Shown here piece after piece: positions 34,558-43,831 of a DNA stretch of 64,000 nt. Each line of letters starts with the position of its first letter. Within the stretch, counting starts at the first letter, position 1. The notes below the pieces were generated by a model. It saw only the letters and a program-made list of their open reading frames with translations, did no database searches and was not told the origin of the DNA. Both the position numbers and the translations under genes were made by a program. The DNA comes from Pseudoalteromonas citrea (GTDB lineage: Bacteria; Pseudomonadota; Gammaproteobacteria; Enterobacterales; Alteromonadaceae): assembly GCF_000238375.3 (NCBI RefSeq), contig NZ_AHBZ03000017.1, forward strand, positions 62,001-126,000. Direction: 5' to 3'.

Positions 34558-34948
34558 AAAGCACGCATATTCATAAGTACAGAGTATACCTAGATTTAAG
34601 ATTTAAGGGCATTGAAAATAAACAACAATTAAGACAAGCGACTGACATCGGTGAGTAACAGAAGCAGATAAAAGTAAAACCAGATATCATCAAACCATGT
34701 GTTCAGTATTATGGTAACGCCTTACTCTATAGTTTTCATGAAGTGAGAAAAGGACGCGGAAAACATCATTCACATTCATCGTAAATTGAATGGCAAGTTA
34801 TACGTGTTGTTTTATGAAGCTTGGCTCATCTTTTACAAAGCTATTGTAAAAAGAGAGCTGCAACCTAAAGTAGGTACGCTCTATAAATTTAGGTACTGAA
34901 CCTGACAGTAGCTCAGTTAAGTACTACTGTCAGATTTACGCGACATTT
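34558..34948. other. gap between RNase H and hutU with possible decayed coding DNA
   Basis: About 390 bases without an intact gene. On the plus strand two neighbouring frames each carry a protein-like stretch, one ending near 34791 and one at 34747-34899 (50 codons, ending TLYKFRY and TGA), joined only if a frameshift is assumed and without a start. I read this as a possible remnant. A 10-bp inverted repeat at 34902-34933 follows. Confidence 0.35.
34902..34933. terminator. inverted repeat after hutU
   Basis: CTGACAGTAG and CTACTGTCAG form a perfect 10-bp stem with a 12-base loop, 16 bases beyond the hutU stop on the minus strand. No T-run follows, so its role as a terminator is uncertain. 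Confidence 0.5.
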
Positions 34949-36949
34949 TTAGAAAGTAAGATTATCTAGAATATCGTCTTCTACACGATTAGCGAGGGTC
35001 ACTTTTAACTTTGGCGTACGCGCCATTTCACGCTTAATAGCAAAATCAGCCTCTTCATTACGGGCCCAGCTGCGTCGCGCAATACCATTATTCACATCGA
35101 ATAATAGCATCGACTTCAAACGGCGCTCAGCCTCTGGAGTACCATCTAGCAACATACCAAAACCACCATTGGTTACTTCACCCCAGCCAACACCACCACC
35201 GTTATGAATTGACACCCAGGTTGCACCTCTAAAGCTATCACCTATTACATTATGAATTGCCATATCTGCCGTAAAGCGGCTGCCATCATAAATATTAGAG
35301 GTTTCTCTAAATGGTGAATCGGTGCCACTTACATCATGGTGATCACGCCCTAAAACTACAGGCCCTATTTCACCTCGGTTAATGGCATCATTAAAAGCTT
35401 TCGCAATTTCCATACGCCCTTGTGCATCAGCATATAAAATACGCGCTTGCGAGCCAACCACCAACTTATTCTGCTTAGCATCATTGATCCACGTGATGTT
35501 ATCTTGCATTTGCTGCTGAATTTCTTCAGGAGATTCTTCCATGATTTTGTTTAGCACTTGTGCTGCGATGGTATCTGTTTTATCTAGATCTTCAGGCTTA
35601 CCTGATGCACATACCCAACGAAATGGTCCAAAACCATAGTCAAAACACATCGGGCCAAGAATATCCTGTACATAAGACGGGTATTTGAAATCGATGCCAT
35701 TTTCAGCCATAACATCACCACCGGCACGTGATGACTCAAGCAAGAATGCATTACCATAGTCAAAGAAATATGTCCCTTTAGCGGTATGTTTATTCACAAT
35801 TTCAGCATGACGTTTAAGTGTAGCTTGAACTTTATTTTTAAATACCTCAGGTTCTTCTCTGATCAAACGATTTGCTTCTTCATAACTAAGGTCTGCCGGG
35901 TAATAACCACCTGACCACGGGTTATGTAATGAGGTTTGGTCTGATCCTAAATGCACAAAAATATCGTGTTCATAAAACGCTTCCCATACATCAACGACAT
36001 TGCCAATGTAAGCAATAGACACCACCTCTTCGTTGGCTTGTGCAACTTTCAAGCGCGCAATTAGTTCGTCTATATTATCAATCAGCTCATCAACCCACCC
36101 TTGCTGATGACGCTTAGTCGCCGCTTTTGGATTCACCTCAGCACATACCGTAATGCATTTTGCAATGTTACCTGCTTTAGGCTGTGCCCCACTCATGCCC
36201 CCTAACCCTGCGGTTAGGAATATCTTGCCTTGTGAGGTTTCTCCCTTGTTTAATACTTTACGAAATGCGTTCATTACCGTAATTGTTGTGCCATGTACAA
36301 TACCCTGTGGGCCAATATACATAAATGAACCGGCGGTCATTTGCCCATACTGTGTCACACCCAAGGCGTTAAATTTTTCCCAATCATCCGGCTTGGAATA
36401 ATTAGGGATCATCATACCATTGGTAACTACAACACGCGGGGCATCTTCAGACGATGGAAAAAGCCCCATCGGGTGACCTGAATATATATGAAGTGTTTGG
36501 TCACTTTGCATTTCACTTAAATACTTCATTGCCAGTAAATACTGTGCCCAGTTTTGAAAAACTGCACCATTACCACCGTACGTGATTAATTCTTCTGGGT
36601 GCTGTGCTACAGCAGGATCTAAGTTGTTATCAACCATCAACATGATTGCGGCTGCTTGCTTGCATTGTGCAGGGTAATCCCCTACTGAACGCGCCTTAAG
36701 GTCGTAATTAGGTTTAAAGCGGTACATATAAATACGGCCAAAATCTTTTAGCTCTTGGGCAAACTCTTGGGCCAACTCTTGATGCCATTCTTTTGGAAAG
36801 TAGCGTAACGCATTCCTTACCGCTAACTGCTTCTCTTCTGCACTCAAAATATCTTTACGTTTTGGCGCTCTGTTCGCGTCACTTGGGTACGGCTTTAGCG
36901 GCGGAAGCTCTGATGGAATGCCTTGTTTAATTTGTTCGTGAAAATTCAT
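34949..36949 (-). CDS. hutU: urocanate hydratase, long form
   Basis: 666 residues. The family motifs are clear: YGGNGAVFQNWAQYLLAMKYL, HIYSGHPMGLFPS, GGLGGMSGAQPKAG, CFDYGFGPFRWVCASG and WVSIHNGGGVGWGE. It converts urocanate to imidazolone propionate in histidine breakdown, using bound NAD+. Common bacterial urocanases have about 555 residues; this one has the length of the animal enzymes (about 676), with extra N-terminal and internal sequence. GAGGG precedes the ATG. It starts 11 bases after hutH. Confidence 0.95.
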   Translation of the reverse strand: MNFHEQIKQGIPSELPPLKPYPSDANRAPKRKDILSAEEKQLAVRNALRYFPKEWHQELAQEFAQELKDFGRIYMYRFKPNYDLKARSVGDYPAQCKQAAAIMLMVDNNLDPAVAQHPEELITYGGNGAVFQNWAQYLLAMKYLSEMQSDQTLHIYSGHPMGLFPSSEDAPRVVVTNGMMIPNYSKPDDWEKFNALGVTQYGQMTAGSFMYIGPQGIVHGTTITVMNAFRKVLNKGETSQGKIFLTAGLGGMSGAQPKAGNIAKCITVCAEVNPKAATKRHQQGWVDELIDNIDELIARLKVAQANEEVVSIAYIGNVVDVWEAFYEHDIFVHLGSDQTSLHNPWSGGYYPADLSYEEANRLIREEPEVFKNKVQATLKRHAEIVNKHTAKGTYFFDYGNAFLLESSRAGGDVMAENGIDFKYPSYVQDILGPMCFDYGFGPFRWVCASGKPEDLDKTDTIAAQVLNKIMEESPEEIQQQMQDNITWINDAKQNKLVVGSQARILYADAQGRMEIAKAFNDAINRGEIGPVVLGRDHHDVSGTDSPFRETSNIYDGSRFTADMAIHNVIGDSFRGATWVSIHNGGGVGWGEVTNGGFGMLLDGTPEAERRLKSMLLFDVNNGIARRSWARNEEADFAIKREMARTPKLKVTLANRVEDDILDNLTF

Positions 36950-36960
36950 CGCTATCCCTC

Positions 36961-38454
36961 TTAATTTACTGTAAACGCTTGTGTTTTAACTAAAGTGATC
37001 ATCGCATCAATATCAGGTTTTAATAGTCTATCTTCTTCTAACTTTGCCACTTTCTCTCTGATCACATCAAAGTTTTGCTCAATCAATTCCGAGCACTTAT
37101 TAGGACGTCTGAATTCGATTGCTTGTGCAGCATACATCAACTCAATAGCAAATATTTTTTCTATATTTCCCAAGATTTGATTGAGCTTACGCCCTGAAAT
37201 GCTGCCCATTGAAACGTGGTCTTCTTGACCCATTGAAGTAGGTACACTATCGGCAGATGGCGGGAAGCATAGCGACTTATTTTCTGTTACAAGTGCAGCT
37301 GTGGCATATTGTGGGATCATCATGCCTGAATTCAGGCCACCCGAGCTAGTAAGCAATCTTGGTAAACCATGTAAGCCCTCTAACAACAAGTAACAACGTC
37401 TGTCAGATATATTACCTAATTCAGCTGCTGCAATTGAAGCATAATCGAGCACCATAGCTAATGGCTGGCCATGGAACCCACCTCCTGACACAGCTTCTTC
37501 TTCACTCACAACAATTGGGTTATCTGTCACTGAGTTCATTTCAATTTCAGCCATTTCTTTTAAATGGTAGTACGCATTACGAGATGCACCATGAACCTGC
37601 GGAATACACCTTAATGAATATGGGTCTTGAACGCGGTCACACCCTTGGTGAGCGGCCATATTTTCAGAGCCTTCAAAAAAACGACGCATTCTTTTTGCTA
37701 CTTCAACATTGCCCACAAAAGCACGAATTTCATGTAATTCAGACCTAAACGGCGACTCACTGCCTTGCATACCCTCAATACTCATGGCACCGGTAACGTC
37801 GGCAAGATCTAATAAGTAACGCATCTTAGTCAACGCTGTGATCGCATGTGACAAAATAAATTGCGTACCGTTTATAAGTGCAAGGCCTTCTTTTGCGTGC
37901 AGCTCTAACGGCGCTAAACCATGTTCACGTAACAATGGTGCAGCTGGCACCATCTCGCCGTTTTGCCAAAACTCACCTTCGCCAATCAACGGTAAAAATA
38001 AATGTGACAGCGGCGCTAAATCACCCGATGCACCAACAGAGCCCTGCTCTGGCACAACTGGAATAAGGTCTAAGTCAATAAACGCCAACATTCTTTGGAT
38101 AACTTCTAGTCTGATCCCAGAAAAGCCTTGGCTTAAAGCGTGCACCTTAGTGATAAGCATTAATTTTGAAATGGGTTTTGCAATTGCATCACCTACGCCT
38201 ACCGCATGCGTGATCAATAAGTTCTTTTGCAGCAAGTGTGTTTCTTCAGGTGATATTTGCGTATCGCACAACGGACCAAAACCCGTGTTAATGCCATAAA
38301 TAGCCTTGTCTGAGCTTGCCATTTTTTCAACATTCTGGCGGCTCTTATTTACCTTATCCAAGGCTTCTTGACATAAATGGGCTTTTACACTGCCATCGGC
38401 AATTGCATTTACGATGTTAACATCAAGGCGGTCTACACCATACTTAAACGTCAT
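36961..38454 (-). CDS. hutH: histidine ammonia-lyase
   Basis: 497 residues from the ATG at 38454, which has GGAG 7 bases upstream and places the MIO-forming Ala-Ser-Gly of GSVGASGDLAPLSH at residues 142-144, the same numbers as in the Pseudomonas putida enzyme. It deaminates histidine to urocanate, the substrate of the next gene. Other motifs are YGINTGFGPL and SADSVPTSMGQEDHVSMG. It is the first gene of a hutH-hutU unit. Confidence 0.97.
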   Translation of the reverse strand: MTFKYGVDRLDVNIVNAIADGSVKAHLCQEALDKVNKSRQNVEKMASSDKAIYGINTGFGPLCDTQISPEETHLLQKNLLITHAVGVGDAIAKPISKLMLITKVHALSQGFSGIRLEVIQRMLAFIDLDLIPVVPEQGSVGASGDLAPLSHLFLPLIGEGEFWQNGEMVPAAPLLREHGLAPLELHAKEGLALINGTQFILSHAITALTKMRYLLDLADVTGAMSIEGMQGSESPFRSELHEIRAFVGNVEVAKRMRRFFEGSENMAAHQGCDRVQDPYSLRCIPQVHGASRNAYYHLKEMAEIEMNSVTDNPIVVSEEEAVSGGGFHGQPLAMVLDYASIAAAELGNISDRRCYLLLEGLHGLPRLLTSSGGLNSGMMIPQYATAALVTENKSLCFPPSADSVPTSMGQEDHVSMGSISGRKLNQILGNIEKIFAIELMYAAQAIEFRRPNKCSELIEQNFDVIREKVAKLEEDRLLKPDIDAMITLVKTQAFTVN

Positions 38455-38590
38455 TTTATTCTCCATATATCAACTTCTTGCGTACATATGCGCTTATATT
38501 TTCATTATGCTAACTTGTGCTTGATGTTTCATAAATGCATAATAATCGACATTCATTCCGGTTTTATCGAACTAATAAAGTGAAAGAGCC

Positions 38591-39490
38591 ATGCAAGTTC
38601 ATGATGTTGATCTAAAACTACTAAGAATTTTTGTTGCTATTGTAGAGTGCGGAGGTTTGTCTGCGGCAGAGTCACGTTTAAATATTGGTCGATCCACTAT
38701 TAGCTCCCACTTATCTGATTTAGAAGTCAGGCTAGGGATAAAACTCTGTAAACGCGGCAGAAGCGGTTTCGAACTCACCGAACCGGGGCGAGTTACTTAT
38801 CAAGCGTCATTGGAGCTGCTCCAGCAATGCGAAGCCTTTACAACGACGATAGCAAGCTCAAAAAATGAGTTATCAGGACGTGTTACCATAGCAACAATAG
38901 ACACGATGGTCAGTGACCCTCGATGCGGTGTCGCTCGCGCAATATCGGCGCTTAAAGCAAAAAGTAACAACCTTCAATTCGATATTAATGTGTGTGAAGC
39001 ACGAGAAGTTGAGACATCGGTGATCAACGGTAGGTCGCTCATAGGGCTTGGCGTAAGCCGGCACCATATTCGTGGGTTAGACTATTATCCGCTTCATAAT
39101 GAAAATAATTATTTATACTGCGGTAAAGGCCATACCTTATTTAATTGTAAACATGACGATATTGCGCAGCACCTTAGTGAAGCAGAGGTCATTACCAGCA
39201 ACTATATGCGAGACAAAGAAACGCGTAACGACGGCCTTAATTATCAAAATAGCGCAATTGCTTATCATGATGAAGGCATTGCACACTTAATATTGTCTGG
39301 TGAATTTATTGGATACTTACCCGAACACTATGCTAGTTATTGGGTAGACAAAGGCCTATTTAAACCTATTTTGCCGAGCAAGTATTTTTATCAGATCCCT
39401 GTTGTACTAATAACCTCAAAGAACGGTGCAAGTTCTCCATTGGCTGTTGCACTCATTGATGAAATTAAACGCTGTCACGAGTTTGAATAG
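38591..39490 (+). CDS. LysR-family transcription regulator, divergent from hutHU
   Basis: 299 residues. The N-terminal helix-turn-helix (LKLLRIFVAIVECGGLSAAE, GRSTISSHLSDLEVRLG) is followed by a LysR effector domain. It lies 136 bases from and divergent to hutH, the usual place for a LysR regulator of its neighbour, so it probably responds to a histidine-pathway compound. The more common hut regulator in Gammaproteobacteria is HutC, a GntR protein, which is not seen here. Confidence 0.88.
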   Translation: MQVHDVDLKLLRIFVAIVECGGLSAAESRLNIGRSTISSHLSDLEVRLGIKLCKRGRSGFELTEPGRVTYQASLELLQQCEAFTTTIASSKNELSGRVTIATIDTMVSDPRCGVARAISALKAKSNNLQFDINVCEAREVETSVINGRSLIGLGVSRHHIRGLDYYPLHNENNYLYCGKGHTLFNCKHDDIAQHLSEAEVITSNYMRDKETRNDGLNYQNSAIAYHDEGIAHLILSGEFIGYLPEHYASYWVDKGLFKPILPSKYFYQIPVVLITSKNGASSPLAVALIDEIKRCHEFE

Positions 39491-39526
39491 AGGAGTTTTT
39501 GAATAGAAGGTATTCATAATACAAAC

Positions 39527-39560
39527 ACAATGGCGAATTATAGTGTGTTGTCGCCATTGT
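39527..39560. terminator. inverted repeat between convergent lysR and Kelch genes
   Basis: ACAATGGCGA and TCGCCATTGT form a perfect 10-bp stem with a 14-base loop in the 105-base gap between convergent genes. No strong T-run follows on either strand. Confidence 0.55.
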
Positions 39561-39595
39561 ACACTCTACCAAATTACATTTTCTTTACCCCTAAC

Positions 39596-40681
39596 TTACA
39601 GTCTCTCCAATGACAATATCTCAACGTTTGCAGACGTGCCTGTAGCGCCAGCTTCGACAGCACCACCGAGTAGATAAATTTTGTTATCAATAGTCACTGC
39701 GCCAAGTCCATGACGTGTAGAAGTCATCTTGAGTGACTCAGTTGACCACATATCGCGTTTTATATCGTAACGCCATACCGAATCAAACGTGCGAGTTTTC
39801 ATCCTCTTTTGATTATTTTCATCATACACATAGGTATACTCTTCACCGCCAAAGACATAGATCTGATCATTTATTACAGCAGCAGCTAGCCCGGCACTTG
39901 CTTGTGGCATTGGTGCAAGTTTAACCCAGCGATCAGCTATCGGATCATACCTGTGCATTGTTGCCAAGTTTTTATAGTCGAGTGCATTAATGCGCCCGCC
40001 CATCACGTACCATTCATTATCAAGGGTAACAGACGCCGCAGAGTTGCTTGCCAGTGGTAAAGGAGCGGCTGATTCCCACTTTTTATTTCTCAACACCCAG
40101 TGTTTATCTGTGTCAACCAGCTGCCCATCAACCAACGTTCTTCCACCAGCAACGTGTACTTCATCATTAACCACACCATAAACAGACTCTCCTTGTGGGA
40201 TCGGTAAATCTGGCCCTCGTCGCCATTTGAAACTGTCTTCCTGATATATATACACTGAATTTTTTACCATCCACGCGTTTTCCTTGGATGCATCGAATCC
40301 GCCTATGGCGTATAACATGTTATTGTTGCTCACCAAGCCTAAGTGATGGCGCGGCTCTGGCAGGTTAGGTCCAATGAGCCACTCTTTAGTCATGTCATCA
40401 TAGATATAGGTTTTTTCTGACGCTGCTAGATGCGCTAACGTCGCTTGAGCAGGTTTTACTTTTTCAAACGCACCAGCAACATAGATCCGTCCTTTGAATT
40501 CAGCTGGGTAAACTTCTTGTAATGCCACAGGCAGAGGCTTGGCAGAATGCCAGTTCATGAGTGTCACAAGTTTATGTGCTCGCTCTATACTGCTATCTGA
40601 AAATGCCTTCATACTTACGACTGAAACCCCCGCTATCATCAAGTGAAAGGTTACACCTACCATACTCAGTTTAAACATCAT
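39596..40681 (-). CDS. exported Kelch-repeat beta-propeller protein
   Basis: 361 residues from the ATG at 40681, which follows AAGGA; the longer frame has no site. An N-terminal signal segment (LSMVGVTFHLMIAGVSVVSM) is followed by about six Kelch repeats, seen as GG pairs, then a Trp about 20 residues on and P-L/M-P turns (YAIGGFDAS, VHVAGGRTL, YVMGGRIN, YVFGGEEY, YLLGGAVE). The fold resembles NanM-type and galactose-oxidase-like propellers. No catalytic residues can be assigned. The neighbours do not suggest a pathway. Confidence 0.82.
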   Translation of the reverse strand: MMFKLSMVGVTFHLMIAGVSVVSMKAFSDSSIERAHKLVTLMNWHSAKPLPVALQEVYPAEFKGRIYVAGAFEKVKPAQATLAHLAASEKTYIYDDMTKEWLIGPNLPEPRHHLGLVSNNNMLYAIGGFDASKENAWMVKNSVYIYQEDSFKWRRGPDLPIPQGESVYGVVNDEVHVAGGRTLVDGQLVDTDKHWVLRNKKWESAAPLPLASNSAASVTLDNEWYVMGGRINALDYKNLATMHRYDPIADRWVKLAPMPQASAGLAAAVINDQIYVFGGEEYTYVYDENNQKRMKTRTFDSVWRYDIKRDMWSTESLKMTSTRHGLGAVTIDNKIYLLGGAVEAGATGTSANVEILSLERL

Positions 40682-40699
40682 ACTTATCCTTAAAACCAT

Positions 40700-41164
40700 A
40701 TGTAATACTCGCTTATGCTAGTTGTTAGAACTGAACTGAATCAAGCAGACCACAACTATATTAAGAAAACATTCACTTTTATAAAAAATAATAGTAATAA
40801 TAACAATGGCTTTTCATATATCTATTAACCTTTTTAGCGCTCTTATATTATTATCATTTATCGCCCAAAGTTAAGAATGCACATATAAATTCACAGCCTA
40901 ACTGGCAAAAAGACGAGGCTACATACAATGGGCTGAACCATTGGCCTAGGTGTAGACAGCAAACATGGTTTTCTACCGGAGCAATTATTTCACATCGGTT
41001 TAAATACCCTCGTTGTCAACGTGATGGTATTTTTAAAAACTCTTTTTATGGACCCATAAAAACTAAATTAGGTCTGCTCACAATCATTTAGAGCTTATAC
41101 GTAAATTTATTATTGTAAAAATTGGAACCTTCCTATAAAGTGCCGGCAACACATCAAGTAGATG
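40700..41164. other. A+T-rich gap upstream of the riboswitch
   Basis: About 460 bases with no supported gene. It should hold the promoter of the riboswitch transcript (plus) and of the Kelch gene (minus). A small hairpin, ACATC-AAGTA-GATGT, begins at 41151 and leads into the aptamer. Nothing else stood out. Confidence 0.5.
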
Positions 41165-41258
41165 TGCTGTAGTCACTGGCAAACTAAATGAAAATTTAGG
41201 ACGCAAAGCCACCGGTCTAAAGAACGTTATGTTCCACGACAGCGGGGTTGCTTTACCT
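41165..41258 (+). ncRNA. cyclic di-GMP-I (GEMM) riboswitch
   Basis: The conserved aptamer parts occur in order. GGCAAAC leads into stem CTAAAT/ATTTAG capped by a GAAA tetraloop (41184-41199). Then come GACGCAAAGCC, the tetraloop-receptor side ACCGGTCTAAAG, stem GAAC-GTTAT-GTTC (41222-41234) and the closing AGCGGGGTTGC. These match the GEMM-I consensus closely. It lies in the leader of the small exported peptide and lyase-like genes. The outer ends of P1 are approximate. Confidence 0.93.
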
Positions 41259-41271
41259 TAGGATAGGTAAA
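41252..41271 (+). promoter_or_regulatory. hairpin after the aptamer, candidate expression platform
   Basis: TTTACCT and AGGTAAA form a 7-bp stem with a 6-base loop that begins at the 3' end of the aptamer and is followed by TTTATATA. It may be the weak terminator or switching stem controlled by c-di-GMP. The direction of control cannot be told by eye. Confidence 0.45.
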
Positions 41272-41329
41272 TTTATATACGGAATATTCCGCCAGTATCT
41301 GCCTATATTTTATTTATAAAAGGTACGAT

Positions 41330-41515
41330 ATGAAAACCAATCTAGCTCCATACACTAAATACGCCGTTATCAATATGGCACTCATCTTTGCATGGGTTTT
41401 ATCACTCGCAACCAGCGGGATAACCGTGTCTAAATCTGACCCAAATTGTGGTTTTATTACTGAAGCGCAAACAATGGATATTTGCTACAAGTTACACGGC
41501 AAAACACGAAACTAG
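41330..41515 (+). CDS. small exported or membrane protein under the c-di-GMP riboswitch
   Basis: 61 residues. A hydrophobic segment (INMALIFAWVLSLATSGI, about 14-31) could be a signal peptide or membrane anchor; the short tail contains two cysteines (DPNCGF and MDICYK). AAGG lies 8 bases before the ATG, and the gene stands 60 bases after the riboswitch hairpin and 30 bases before the lyase-like gene, so it is probably translated. I do not recognise the family. Confidence 0.6.
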   Translation: MKTNLAPYTKYAVINMALIFAWVLSLATSGITVSKSDPNCGFITEAQTMDICYKLHGKTRN

Positions 41516-41545
41516 CTGCAAAAAACACACAAATTTGAGTGATAT

Positions 41546-43762
41546 ATGACAACACCAATTTCAACTTTTTTCGCAACTTTACTTGTTGCGTCAAGTGCAT
41601 CTCATGCCAGTCACTTTTGGCAAGACTATCAAGATTCACGAGTAGCAGGATCGGATCTTCGTGATCCTACATCTCAAATACATGACGATAGAACCCTAAG
41701 TAATTATTCTTACGCTGGTTATCAATTTGCAAATACGTCCATTCCCGACTCAACAACCCTCGGCTATAAAGTATTTGAAGTAACAAATTATGGTGCGCAA
41801 GCAAATGATGGCGAGTCTGATAAAGCGGCTATTCGCGACACAATCAAAGCCGCCGAACATTACATAGACGCCGGCGGCTCTGGCGCAGTGATCAAATTCC
41901 CAACCGGTACTTTCCACATTAATAACGACACTGACGTAGCAAGTGTCGATTTATCAAACACTCCCACAGGCGTGCGCAGTAGAAAAAGCGCAACCATAAA
42001 ACTGTCTCGATCTAACATGATATTACAAGGTAGCGGCCGTGATACGGTGCTTTATATGGCAAAACATTTAGATCTGGTTTACCCAACTAAAATGTGGACT
42101 AGTCCGTATATTATTGAAGCTGGTTACAACTATGACAACCGAGATCCAAATGTCAAAGGCGTACCTCAACCATATAGCTCACCGACGGGCGATAAATTTA
42201 TCGCCCTTGTTGAATCATCGCACCCTCGCACCTCAGCACGTGCCATTTCTGTTAATGACAGCAGTAACTTAAAAGTTGGCCAGTGGGTTATGTTAACGAG
42301 GTTAGATAATAGAAAAAGTACCATTGATAGCGCAGTATCGCCCTACAAGGCTGATAGCAGTTGGAAGCAGATCAACAAAGGCTTACGTTCTCAGGAGTAT
42401 CACCGAATCGTTAGTATCAAAAACGATGTGGTAACATTTGATGCGATTATACACCATGATATTGCATCAGATGGGTATTGGGGGTTAAAAAAGACTCAGT
42501 TCATTGAACACATAGGCATTGAAAACCTGACAATTAAAGGCAATTGGCACACCGCTTTTAAACACCACGCCAGTGGCGTGCATGATGGTGGTTGGAGTGC
42601 ACTTCGTTTGAGCAATGTTGCAAACACATGGGTTCAAAATGTAAAGTTTGAAAACCTAAATCAGGGCCTGTCTATTGTCAATGGTGCCGCAAGTACGTTT
42701 GATAACTTAACGTTTTCTGGTACACCCGGTCACATGAGTTTAGATATAAACGCCTCTACCCATATTCTAGCCTCTAATATTAAAGATACCGCTCAGCACT
42801 GGCATGCCGCTGGGTTTTCTCATAGAGCAACAGGCAATGTACTAAAAAATTCTTACCATGCGCCTACACGTTTTCATAACCTACACTCCGATATGCCTTA
42901 CGCAAACCTCATCGATAATAATGTTGGCGGGTGGAACTATGGCTTTATGGGCGGTGCAGTTAGTAGCCAACCAAATCATCTTAAACATTTGGTTTTTTGG
43001 AATGTTACGAACACCAGTACACATAAACAACCTGAAAAGTGGGCGTTTATGCGCCATGACAGTAAGTATGGCCGAGTGATCATGCCCTATGTGATTGGAA
43101 TGAAAAGCACGACATTTTCTGAGTTTGAAAGCCAACAAACTTACGACAGATTACTGCCTAACTCGCCTCAAGCATTTGTCGAACAAGCTGCTGCCGTTTC
43201 TAGCTTATACCAAAGCCAGTTACAACAGAGGAGATGCGCCCCACGTTTTAGTGAAGAAAACCTAATTGGCTATTGGGCATTAAACAACACACTATGCGAC
43301 CAATCCGGTTATCAGCATAATGCAAGGCTATTTGGGCAACATATAGGTCAATTTAATGGTATCAACGAACGTATTGAGTTAGGAGATTTTGATACTGTCA
43401 GCCGTATCGAACTTGATTTCAAATATGATTCATGGAACCCAAATAAAACCGGCTTTATGATATCAAAAGATAACTACGGCACTAAGAACCCGTATTACAT
43501 ACAAGTAAACAAACTAGGTGTACTCAGTGCTCGAGTTAATGGCTCAGGCGTAAACGCTGGAAATTATGGGGATGGGCAATGGCATACGCTGACTATGGAC
43601 CTTAAGGGTAACCTACTGTCATTATCCATTGATGGCATATTCATCGGCTCTAAAGAGGTCACCGTGCCAAAGCACAACGATGTCCCTTTGAGTATTGGGT
43701 CTACGCCAAAAAATACCTACCCATTTATTGGCGAAGTGGCTAATTTTAAGCTTTATCAGTAA
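41546..43762 (+). CDS. secreted pectate-lyase-fold protein with C-terminal LamG domain
   Basis: 738 residues. A signal peptide (about 1-22) leads to a pectate-lyase-superfamily start (VFEVTNYGAQANDGESDKAA, IKFPTGTFHIN), a right-handed beta-helix (about 75-460), a conserved middle region like DUF4955 (about 460-560), and a LamG/concanavalin-like domain (about 590-738, with GDGQWHTLTMDLKGNLL). Such proteins usually bind and cleave acidic or modified polysaccharides outside the cell. Control by a c-di-GMP riboswitch links it to the sessile/motile decision. The substrate is unknown; the biofilm polysaccharide of this strain is a reasonable guess. Confidence 0.82.
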   Translation: MTTPISTFFATLLVASSASHASHFWQDYQDSRVAGSDLRDPTSQIHDDRTLSNYSYAGYQFANTSIPDSTTLGYKVFEVTNYGAQANDGESDKAAIRDTIKAAEHYIDAGGSGAVIKFPTGTFHINNDTDVASVDLSNTPTGVRSRKSATIKLSRSNMILQGSGRDTVLYMAKHLDLVYPTKMWTSPYIIEAGYNYDNRDPNVKGVPQPYSSPTGDKFIALVESSHPRTSARAISVNDSSNLKVGQWVMLTRLDNRKSTIDSAVSPYKADSSWKQINKGLRSQEYHRIVSIKNDVVTFDAIIHHDIASDGYWGLKKTQFIEHIGIENLTIKGNWHTAFKHHASGVHDGGWSALRLSNVANTWVQNVKFENLNQGLSIVNGAASTFDNLTFSGTPGHMSLDINASTHILASNIKDTAQHWHAAGFSHRATGNVLKNSYHAPTRFHNLHSDMPYANLIDNNVGGWNYGFMGGAVSSQPNHLKHLVFWNVTNTSTHKQPEKWAFMRHDSKYGRVIMPYVIGMKSTTFSEFESQQTYDRLLPNSPQAFVEQAAAVSSLYQSQLQQRRCAPRFSEENLIGYWALNNTLCDQSGYQHNARLFGQHIGQFNGINERIELGDFDTVSRIELDFKYDSWNPNKTGFMISKDNYGTKNPYYIQVNKLGVLSARVNGSGVNAGNYGDGQWHTLTMDLKGNLLSLSIDGIFIGSKEVTVPKHNDVPLSIGSTPKNTYPFIGEVANFKLYQ

Positions 43763-43773
43763 TCACATTCTCT

Positions 43774-43814
43774 GAAACGATAAAAAGCCCCAAACTGGGG
43801 CTTTTTATCGTTTC
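43774..43814. terminator. strong bidirectional terminator
   Basis: GAAACGATAAAAAGCCCC and its complement form a perfect 18-bp stem with a 5-base loop between two convergent genes; A- and T-runs in the arms serve both directions. Confidence 0.93.
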
Positions 43815-43831
43815 AATTACCGTTCTTGCCT

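Noticed and set aside
40895-40930. Second riboswitch-like segment (ACTGGCAAAAAGACG) upstream of the GEMM aptamer
   Set aside because: The tetraloop stem, the ACGCAAAGCC core and the closing element are missing.
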